Positions 14,501-26,500 of a stretch of DNA of 64,000 bases are shown in pieces. Within the stretch, counting starts at the first letter, position 1. Each line of letters begins with the position of its first letter. The position numbers were made by a program, and so were the translations under genes. Origin of the DNA: Nectonema munidae (Eukaryota; Nematomorpha; Nectonematoida; Nectonematidae); assembly GCA_030549495.1 (NCBI GenBank), contig JAUIRK010000927.1, forward strand, positions 558,001 to 622,000. The letters run 5' to 3'. The notes beneath the pieces are model-generated. The model saw only the letters and a list, made by a program, of their open reading frames with translations. It made no database searches and was not told the DNA's origin.

Positions 14501-17500
14501 TTTACTCCAAGTTTTTCCTCATTCTATTTTCTAACTAGTGAACTTTGCGAGCTTTCCCGTTTTTCTTCCTTCTATTCTGATTCCTTTTTGACTAATTTGA
14601 ATTCTATTTGGTGCAAAAAAGTGTATAAATGCTGCAACTTCTGTCTTTATTTCAATTCTCTCTTTTTGCTGAATAAAGTCTTGTTAGGTTCTTCCTTTCC
14701 TTTCTGCCAATTTTACATCAAGTGAATATCACAAATCTTTTGGGCTCACTCAAAATCGCTTGCCCTTAATTCCTAAACTAGGGTGGCGGGTCGGAATCAG
14801 GGAGAAAATATCTGACTCCGACTCCATATGGTTATAAAATCCGCTTTTAAATACTTTAAAATTTTAAATAAAGAAGGCTCACTCTATGTGTTTACAAAAA
14901 TTGAACATATTTTTTAAAGTGAAATTTAAAACATTCAACTTCTATATCCCTTTAAAATTCAGTGTAATTTTATTTTCCCCCATGATTCCTTACTCCAATG
15001 CAAACATCTCTCTTTCTTTTTCTCCTCCTTTGTTTCCGGAAAGGACCCGATAGATGTTTTCGGTCGGTAGTCTTGATCTACTTCTGGAACTAGCCATATG
15101 GTGTAGCTTGGCAATTTTTTTTGGTTATACCAATCATTTCCAATCCTTTACCCATATTTAATTTTCAGTTCTGGAGTCACCTACAACACACGCAGGAGAA
15201 AATTAATTTGTTATGGCAGGAGATGGGATTGAAAAGAAATATAAGTTCCAAATTTGCTTGTCATTATGTTGTTACATAACTGTTTTTAATAACAGTGATT
15301 CTCATAGTATGAGGTATATTGAATATGGTAACTGTTTTTAAAAAAAGAAGGATAAATTTATTGAGATTAACATAACACTCCAATTTTAATGCTATTTTTC
15401 TGTTTAATTCAGAACTAAACATGTCATTTATCTTTTCAAGGTCAAGATTTTTTGTAATTTCCTGTTCGAAAGATAGAAGAATGAAATCATTCTTTCTTTC
15501 GTCTGAGAGCCTGTTTCTTTGGTGATTTTTTATTATTTTCATCGTTGAAAATACACGTTCATTTATTGCTGTTGTAATAGGAATTGAAAGTTTGTGTTTA
15601 TTAGTTTATTGTAGGAAGGATAAAATGATTGATCCAGTTTCAGTTGTAAGGAAGAAGGGTTCAAGTTGTATTTTATTTTCATAACTTCACTTTGTAAATC
15701 AATAAAATCCAAAATCCTTTCAAAATTACGGTAAATTTTTTTCAGACTTTCAATGTTTAAATAATCCTCAGATTCAACGTTTAAACAATCAAATTCTTTC
15801 AATGCTTCCAACTCTTTTTCAGGAAATCTTCTAGAAAATTCAGCAACTAAATGATCTATAACTTGAAAAAAAATTTTCTTGAAGCATCGTTCTTTATCAA
15901 TTTCTTTTCTTTCCCAATAAGGATGCCTAGTAAAAATGATATCACTTTCTTTAATAGCTTGTTCATATTTTCCCTTTTTCAGGGCAACTTTTCACCATTA
16001 AAATTTCTTGAGATGCTATACACCACTTTAAACTTTTTTTTCGAAGTATGAAGAAAGAAAGTTTGTAATTTCAAAAACAGTGCTAAGAAAAAGTAGAGAA
16101 GAAAGATGATCAACATTTGTTAGTTTTTTCAAAAGCCCTTTTGATAAAACTTCAAATGCTTTATCATCACTAAATTAAATTAAAGTTTTTTCTATTTCAT
16201 CGATTCTTGTCACTATAGTATTCAACAGTTTAGATCAAGAACTCCATCTTTTTGAAGAACGCTTGGGTAGTTTTTTATATATTTTTTTCTGATTTTCTTT
16301 AAAAACAAAATTGATTTTAACTTTTTTAAAAAGTGTATACAACGCATCAATCAAGCTCAAAACTTGAAGAAATATCATGTCAACAACAATTAAATCCAAT
16401 CGATGGGCACAACACCACACAAAGATCACCCAAGGAGTCCATTTTTAATGCCTGTCATTGTTGAAGGAACAAGCTTGCACTTAGATTATATGAATTTTTT
16501 AACTTGTAAAATATGGTAAAGGAATCGCAGTTTTTCTCAGGCCTAACGAGACCAAAAAGACGTTCAGCATTGCAAGAATTTTTGACATATTTGACACAGA
16601 AATTAACTTGTTCATGATCGCTAACATCTCTGCATTCATCAATCATCAAAGAATAAAATTCAGCTTTTTCCATTTCTTAAGTTATGTATTTTCTTACCTG
16701 TTTTGCTAACAACGATATAAAATCATTAACTACAGTTTTAGACAAAAAGTCAGCCTGAACCAGGGATGGACTGAGAGGGGGGGGGGGGATAGGGGGATGC
16801 ATACCCACCAGCAATCTATTCAAGAAAAATTAAGGTTGGAGTCCACCCTAAAATAGAAATCAAAATTGATGAAGTCATTGATCGATTTTCAAAGCAAAAA
16901 GAAAGAAGAAAAGACTTTGTAATATAATTTTAATCATTTATTTTACATACGTTTTCAAATTTCTTCCCTAATAAAATGTGTAAAATATTTTTATAATATT
17001 AGTATACCCCCCCCCCCCCCCCACCCACCCACAAAAGATTTTTGGATCCCCCACTGGCCTGAACTGAATACTGATTTTTAACTATATTTTGCAATTCTCT
17101 AAATCCCGCATTAGTCATTAAGTTAATTTTGATTAACTCAATGGAATTTTCCCTATTCAAACAATTAGCATAATTTTCTTTATCACTTCTAAAAGCAATC
17201 TCTTGAGCACACAAAAGTATCGAATGTACTCTATCAAAATTTTAAAATATTCTCTGTTATTTTTAACTACTTCCGAACGATATGAATGAACATAATATTG
17301 TAGTGATTGAAACAGTGTTTTTTTTAAAGTTCTCCCGATTAAGCATGGACTCAATGTGAGACTTCGAAAGAGCATGTTTATCCAACTCTTTTTTCCTATA
17401 TCTCTTACAGCTTTTGCCTAGTTATTAAAATCGAATTGAGGAAAAGCTTTTTCCTTTGCTCTCTTCCAAAAAAGATGCAAGAAAAACGGAATACTTTGTT

Positions 17501-20500
17501 TTCAATTATACTATAGGTATTCCATTTGTATTTTTCATACCAATTCTTTTGAAAAGACTTTGTATGCTTGCTTGTAGATATATTTTTCTCAAAACTTTTC
17601 AAATTTGGTTGATAAGGACCACTACTTATAGACCCAATGTCTAAGGGTAGAGTATCATTTGCTGGGCTAGAAGAGTTTTTTTTCATGTGAGAAAATTTGA
17701 ACAGTTGATAGAAACTTGTCTGTAAAGATTGTTAAATCTTTTAATTTTGAAGAAGTTGAGTTAGAGCATTTTTCTGTACAATTGAGATCTTTGTTACTTT
17801 GAATTTAAATCTGAATTTTTTTGTTTTTTCATCTTTTTGTAACAAAATTTTATCAATGAAATAATGGTAAAATGAAACAATAAAAGAGTTTTTGATAAAA
17901 CCCTATATCATTTACGTAGCTTGAATGAGCACATTGGCATTTAATGGCTCAACATTGAAACTAGTATATGCACTTACAAGGAGAGAAGCACTGCAGAATT
18001 TGCCTAATAAGAAGTGATTAACTGAAAATTTGTATAGACAAGTTATGCCAAACAATCCTATGAAAACAATAGCCAAAATAAGGCAATGGCTATAGCAATA
18101 GTAGTAGATATTGGTAATTGCATATCTGTTAATTACATTGCGCTTACCACACTTCAAAAATGCCAATTTTCCCTCGCAAGAGGTGGACAGGCGAAACCCG
18201 CTTTCTCCCCTACTCCTAAACCCACTGGTTTATGATACCTAAAATGAAGAAATCATTCAGAGTGTTGTGAGATGATGATGTTGTTACATTTGACTTAGTT
18301 TTTATTTTAAATTTTTTTTAGCTTGAACAAAGCAGATCTGAGCATTTGCAGCCGTGCTTAGATCTCACTATAAAACTTGCCGATAAAGCTCAGCATTCAA
18401 AAAAGACGACGTCACATGAACATCGTAAGCCTTTTTCCTTTTAATCATTCAACGATATTATATCATTTTTAGCACAAGAATTTCCAACCTTTTTATGCGT
18501 ATCTCCCAAATGTATGTTTTAACATATGTGTTAATTTCAATTTCTGTTTACGTTTTTTTATATCGATTGTGTTTTCTTTTCCCCTCACATGTTTTATATC
18601 TGATGAAGGTTCCTATACTTTTAAGTGATTTAGATTTTGTCTTCTCGGGGCTTTCTCGGAAAAATGATTACTTTCCAAGTTTCCAGAAATAAACTATTTT
18701 TTTAATCTTACTTCAAAAATTTGAGCAAAAAGAAATTTTAGTAAAAGTATTAATTACGAGTTTAAAGTATATCTAAATAAATGAATGAATGTCACGCTGA
18801 AAGAGCTTAAAATAGATCTTTATACTTCATATACGACTGAAAGTTAACGAAGAAGTCATTAAAGAAATTCTGATAGTTTATATGCGGAAGCGTGCATTAT
18901 TGATTATGGCAAAAGATTAATTTTGATCGAAGCAATATTAATTCAGATTAATACTATGAAAGTTTCTACTACTGTTTTTTTATAGATGATGTAAGTATAA
19001 TACAGTGAAACTTCGATATCTCGAAGTTCTTTTATGGTACGAACTTTTTTCCCTATACATTACATGTAAATAAGTTTGGATATCTCGAACTCTGATATCT
19101 TGAATAACCCGCATATCTCGAAGTTTAATTGTTACAAACATCAACTTTACTATGTTTATCTCCAACTTTTTACATACGTAAATAATAATAATCATTTACA
19201 ACAAAACACCAAATAATAAAAAATAAATGTTCTCTAGCAATATGGCAGCAATACATCAGGGACCCTTTCCTTCTCCCCTCCACTTAATGTTTTTCTAGGG
19301 GGCAAAAACGCATTTTGCTCCTCTCCCCCTTCTCCCCAATAAAGTTCAGTGTTTAAAATTTTATTTATGCAACAATTGTTGCCATATTTTTTCTTCAATA
19401 AATTAAGTTTGTAATGAAAATCTTAATCAATGTAATATGTCAACATCATCAAAGCTGCTTAGATAAGTGATGTAAAACTAGGCATACGATGTGTGATGAT
19501 CATGGATTTTCATAGTCTTTTATGCCTTCATCAAATCATCTACCATTTTTTGGACTTTCTGTCTCTTTGAGTCCGAATTACTGACGTTGATTTAAAATAA
19601 AATGCATTTTAAAAAGATATCAGGATCTGTTTATTTTAGCAGAGTTACTTTAGATCTAACAAGCAGACAAAAAACATACCGGTCGATACTTATTTTTCAA
19701 AAAATGGACTTGATAATAGTTTTTCTTGATATTTTGGATATTTCGAAGTTTTCGTTTGGTCCCTTCAAATTCGAGATAACGAGGTTTTGAGAAAGTTTTT
19801 AAAAAAAATTGCAGAAAACCATTTTATTAGTGTAGTGTTTCAAGAAAATTTTAAAATTTTCTCGTTCCCGGCGACCATTTAATTTTAATCTTAGCTTTAA
19901 ATAGAAAGTTCTGGTTGAGTGGTTTTATTATATATATGTGTATGTATGTACAAAATATTACTTAAATAATTAATAAATACAATGTCCGTTCGAAAAAACA
20001 GTGCCGTTGCTGTTTTTGCGAGGGGAGGGTGGCAAAACTTAAAATTGAGACTTTGCACTCAGTGAATAATTCTGAGTGGCAGAGAGAGGGTATTGAAAAT
20101 TTCAGAAGGGTGAAGTGCAAATCAGCAGTTTATCCGTATATTTACCAAAGGATCTCCTGTTACATCTACCGTTTATTACTGTTTTATCCTCAAAAAATTT
20201 GATATATTAATTTATATTATATTCTTTAAAAACCTATCACAAAATACACTGCTTTCGTATCGGATGGTCTCAAGTTTGACAAAAATCATCAGTCCAGCTA
20301 AGAAAGTTTCACTCTCTTTAGATGCAATACCGACATAAAAAAAATAAATAATGGAATCCCTGGAACAAAAATGATAAGAAATTTATCGCGGTTCCGATAA
20401 GAAACAAATATATTTATATATCTATTCAAAATCCCTGGGAGCTAACATTTGTTTGGGGAAAGACACACTAATGTTGAATTGTTCTAAATTAAAAGATTTT

Positions 20501-23500
20501 TATGCCCATATTTGCAACAAACGTTATATTATTATTTTTTTGATGATTTGATTGGTTAATTTTTTTGCTAATAAGTATTAAATCACTATTTCTCGACCAA
20601 ATAATGAGTCGAGCGATTTCTTAAACTTGTGATAGAGTAGTAAAAATCACTATTCCATATTAACTCTCTCGACCAAGATTCACGGTGAAGCGCCGAATGA
20701 TGTGTCGTATCCTTGGCATAATTTGGTTAAATTTCACGCTAAATTTAATTCCTCTGTCATAGGACATTCGACGAGAGACGATAAAACACCACCGTCCTCC
20801 TTTAAAGCATCGCATAACGAAAAGTCTCGAAGAAGCTATGACTACTGCGAAAATCAGAACCGCGGATCGGAATCCCGAAGCAAAGAGCCATCCGCTGCAT
20901 CCAAGTTCCGTCCTGTCAGAAATACGTCCGTCTCTCCCTCGCCCCAACCAGAGCAAAACGGCGAACACCGCAGTTCCTCGGTTGAGGAGTTGCACGAAAA
21001 GGAGACCGGCGAAGAGACAATTTCCTTCTCTCATCGCTTGAAGGAAGTTCGCGGCAAGCAACAACGAAGCGACAACAACCGAAATCACGATTTTGCTCGC
21101 GAAACGCGGCATCAATGTAAGTTTTCTTGAGGAAAGTATATACTAAACTTTATGCTAATAACAAGTCGTGACTTCGTTACTAAGCAACACTCCCAAAAAC
21201 GGGATATTTGTCAACCTTAAATTATGTTTTTAAACTTTTAGTTTATCAATACAGATTCATATCGATAAAATTCATTATTATCAATCAATTATATTAAGTT
21301 ATTATTCGCTATTCTCTTTACCATTGTCATTAACACCATTTATGAATGGAAAATGTGTAAATCATAATTTACATTTTTGTTTATATATTTATTATCAACT
21401 GCTTTTTGACCCTACTATATTGACCCATAGAAAGTATCGTTGGACCGCAGGGGGGGGGTTGAAATTCGCCACTACGCGGATTCCTGACCCAGACTGATGT
21501 AATTAATTAGCTTAACCTAGTTTGTATTTTTTTTAATTCAGGGTTGCTGAGTCTGAAGGAAAATATCACACTCGAAGTACTTACTTTGTTTCCGACTCAA
21601 ATACTATTAAATATATAAAATATTTAAGCACAGCTCAAACTTACATCGTTGGCTAAACAAAGTTCACTACTCCATATGCTCCTACACAAATTAAACTCAT
21701 TTTTATTATTTAAAATAATCTATGGCGGCAAATCGAGAAAAATCAAAAAAGCACTTTTTAATATCAGGGGAAATTTTTTTTAAGTTTCATAGCTCTCAGG
21801 AAAATTTTTTTTATTCTTTATTCTTTTTTAATAATTAACTCTGAGTAAAAAAAATTTCTAACAAAGTAATTTTCGCACCTTGTACTTTATAAGAAGCATA
21901 AAATGCTAAAATATATATAAAAAAAATTATACAAAATTAAATAAAAAAGATATTTATTTTAAAAGTAAATGAAAATATAAAATCAGAAATGTGACTTTAT
22001 AATCTACACATATGTTATAGCAATAAAAATCGATGAAATTTCATAACTGTTAAGATACCATTGTTTTTCAAATGAAATGAGAGTCGCATTCAAGCGAGTG
22101 AATTTAACCTTAGAAAGAATTAAAAATTGCCTTTCAATGATTTTATGTGGTGGTAGATCGGTTTTGCGAAAAATTAGGGTGGCATAAAAGCCGGAGTAGA
22201 CTACTTTAAAAAAAATCCCACTCTAACTCTTAAATTTGATTAGATATCAATTCCAGCTTCTATCCCTTTATAGGGCTACTCGGAAAATTTAAATATTTGG
22301 AGACTCTAATCTTGAAAAATGGACTCAAAATCTTAACTTTTATTAGATACATCTGACCCTCTCATTCCTTTAAAACCTGCAACTCCGACACCGCTGTTCT
22401 GTTTTTATTATAAAAAACAAAAAAAAATTAACAGTAGAAAATCAGGGTACTGGGATATAAGAAAATTTTGGTGTGTATACTATTTGTCAGAACTTTCCAA
22501 AAATGGGAATTTTTTTCTCTCAAATCTGGATTAGACTTTTTTTTATAAAATTTTTCTTTAAACTTTGAAAAACGTTCATTAGATCAAATCTTTAATATGA
22601 TTATTTATCATATAACACAACATATGGCATAATTTTTCAAAAAAATAAGAAAAAAACATTTTTTATTAAAAAAAAGTGAGCTTTCACAAGTTTGTAGCTT
22701 TTTTACAAAAAATTCTAAATCTTATGTTTCGCCATATGTGAGTAATCTGCGAAAACATTTGCTCCACATCTCCAATTGCCAGAAAATTGAAATCTTTTTG
22801 AAATTTTTTTGAAAAAATTGGTTCTTTTTCCATCATGATTCCACCATTTTTGAGGGTGTTTATAAACTTATATAAATAGAAATAAAAAATTAAATTTATT
22901 ACTTTTTTTTATTATCCGAAATGAAAATGATCTTGTAAGTGAGAAAAATATAAAGCCAGTTGTTAGGCTCTTTGAGAGAGTCCCAAGAAATGAAAGTCAT
23001 GTGCTTTAAATATACAAAATTCTATTTAAGAAAAATCAAATGACGCTCCTCAAAAGTGTAAACAAATTTTTTTGGAAAACCCCAAAAAATCTCGGGTTTG
23101 GGAAGTTTTTTAGTGGGATGCGTAAAATTGGCTCTGTGCACCAGGTTGGACTTCCCTATAATAAAGATGGGAGATGGGTCCTCTGAAAAAATAGTTTCTC
23201 CACAGAGTATTATGAAGTTCGCTGACACTTTTGTTATAAATCAAATTTTATCACATTTGTTTTGACCTATTTTATTATGCTTTTTATTTTGACCTTCAAA
23301 AAGAAAGAGTTCGTAATTTTTTATTTTGCCCTATTGACATGCTGTGATGCGCTGAATTTGAAGCTTGGCCATCTGTGAAATAGAGCGCGTGTATTTAATA
23401 TAATTTATCTCACTTTATTGACAGCAGTGAAAGAGTTGTCTTCTTCTGAGTCAGATGAGAGATCTTCTCCTGAACGAGAATCCGAAAAACTGAAGCCAGA

Positions 23501-26500
23501 AGTCATGATCTCAGCCCACCCTCAAGGAAATGTAGAATGCCTTCAGCAGCAGGAAGAATCTATTTATCCCGCAGTCACAAACTCTTCTAATCAACAACAA
23601 CAACAACCTGTTATCGGCTTCAAAACTTTTCAAATAGGTCTCTTCTTTTTCGCCTATTTAAATTAAATCAAAGCAATCAATTTCCTCACATCCCATCATC
23701 GATAGCCACTCTTGGGGTCAATAACAATAACGTAGAGTTGTACTTTTAATGTTTTTTTATCTCCGCAGATTCTTCTATCAACGCTTCAATTCGTAAAAAG
23801 TCTAACAAATTTGGTTTGGATGTTTTTGATAGTGGGGAGTATGCAGAAGAAAAGAGAGCAAGTAAAAAACAAGCTGTTGAAGTGCCAAATACCTCAGCCA
23901 TCACAAGTTAGTCTCTTTTAACATGCATTCACGCAAGACCAGTTGTTCAAGCAGAAATTTGTAATTCGGACCGTCACATGATATGCACTAAAGCCCGCCT
24001 CCCATTTTATTATTTTGTATCCGTCTCGCACTCGCAATAAAAAATATAAATAACCCTAACAGTCCCGTACTTAACATTTTAAACCACGCACGCACCCAAC
24101 CCGCAATTTCTCATTTAAATGCGCATCAAGCCCGTAGCAGGCACCGCAATTATAAATTAAAATGCTTTCATCTAATGTATATTTATTTATATTATTGATT
24201 TCAATTCTCTAGTATAAACAGATACAAAAATAAGACATTTTTTCTTTACATTACATTGACATTTTGTATCTTTAGCCTCAATTAGAAAGAGGCCGTCTGA
24301 CGGCTAGTATAACATTACGATGACGTAGTGTTGCGCCATCTTTGCTCCTCTTAGTGTCCATTAACGGTTTAGTGTTAGTGCGGTTTAGTGCTGATTTTAT
24401 TCATATTTCCACTCTTTATTAACAAATAAGGCATAAGTAGGACAAACTTTTCTTTTTCTTTTTTTCTCAATCTTTTTTCAAATAGGATATGTTGTGAACT
24501 AAATCATCTTTCTGCTAATTTTCCTTACACAAGGGCTCTTTTAGGTAAGCATACATTTGGACGAGATTACTGTTAAACTCTATTCGTTAGAGACCAATGT
24601 TCTTTAAATGGGGGTACTGTATTCCGTTCGCAGAAACCTCTATCTCTCATTTGTTCAGTTAACCTCGCATAGAATGTTTACTCTATTAGATGTATTCATC
24701 ATCATCATCATCATCCATTTTGCCTTATAAGCCTGGTTATTGTTCTCAAAGAGTCGGGGTCAACCAGTGATTTAATTTTTTTTTATTTTTCTTTTCTATT
24801 AGGTGTATTACTGATATAAAACAAAAACAATGAATACTAAATTGATACGTGTGTTTAACAACCAATCCTCACTATAAACAGACATCGATCTAATGCTTAC
24901 AATTATTTTTCCTACATTTCCCAAAGATCTTGGAACTCAGATTTGGATTTATATGATGACTATATTTGGTGGATATATCAGGCAGAAGAATTCCTTGCTT
25001 TTGAAATAGATATTCACTTTCTATTTCAGATCTTGGAAGATCCCAAATTTTTATTTATAGATAAAAAATTACAGAGTAGTGACATATAAGACCAGTAGTA
25101 TCTTTTTTTAACATTTATTACTCAATTGCTTGTTTTTATTGTTTAATCTCATTGTAATTTTTTAATAAGGAAGGTGGTTTATTGATTTCAAGGAAGTTTT
25201 ATACCAATTAATTATAAATTATATAAAATTATATTTATCTGGTATTATATAGGGAAAAGTCATTTTATCTGTAAATATCTCAAAATCAAGAAATCATTGC
25301 GTTAACTAATTTAGCAATTATGATTATCTATGTTTTAATCAAGACATTTTACAAAGGATTCTTTTGCCTCCTCTTCTTATCTTGAAGGTTGTTTAGGATT
25401 TGTTTCAATACACTAATTATGCGATATATTTTATTCTTATATATTTATTAGGTGAAGACAAGAAAAAAGCAATAACAGAAATCATCAGCAAAATTCCTAC
25501 CACGAAAGAAGAGCTCTTTGAATACTCCATTGACTGGGATTTCGTAGATAAGGTAGATATTGTCCCTTTTTTAAACCTTCATTTAACTACTAAAGTATTC
25601 TCATTCAATCTTCTTTCACATCATTAGGCACTCATAGAGAAGCGGATCAAGCCATGGGTGAATAAAAAGATCGTGGAATACATTGGAGAAGAAGAATCTA
25701 CACTGGTGGAGTTTATTTGCGGAAAAGTGTGCACCAATTGCACTCCCCAAGCCATTCTAGACGACATTAGCATGGTGAGCTGATCAATTTTTCGTCTATT
25801 CAGTAAATCAATCATAAACTTATTACTTATCAGTAATAAGTAATGAAGTAAATCGCTCCTTCAAATATTGGTTTAGGCGCGGGGTTATCAGAAACTTGTC
25901 AGCAATACCTAGATTGTTATATCTAAGCCATGTGTGACTCACAAAAAACTGAATACACCACCAAATCCGAAAAAATAGTAATATTTTTAACGGGGTTATG
26001 AAAGAGTATCCGTAGCTGCGTTTTCGTCTATTTAAATATCTAATTTTGCTCGGTGTACTTGAAAAATTTTACTTCGTCTAAAAATTTCAGAATCTAAGGG
26101 TTTGCGAAAAGCGTGATTTGAGTTTAATAAAAATTGGGTTTATTTTCTATTTCTTAATCTAAAAACGCTTCCTTCTTTAATTATTCTTACAATAAATATC
26201 ACAAAGTGAATCAATCCTCTTGCTATGTCTGAAATTTTACATTAAATCACTCTAAAAAATTATACTCCTAGGGGAGGGCATTCTTTTCCTCCTCCCCCCC
26301 CCCTCTTTTTTAAAATTCTGCTGAGTTATATAAATGTATACACTTTTTTTAAAGTCCAACCTCTTCTAGAAACAGTTTTACAACACCTCCTCACTCTTCT
26401 GCTTAGATTCTGGCCACGTGGCTGGCTTCAGATTATTTCATTCCAGATGCATTATACTTATCTCACTTACTAAGATGTAACTATTCAACCAAATGGTTAA

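Noticed and set aside
20660..21115. Minus-strand ORF of 151 codons
   Set aside because: Antisense shadow of the RBM25 exon at 20691-21116, which has supported splice phases and RBM25-like composition.
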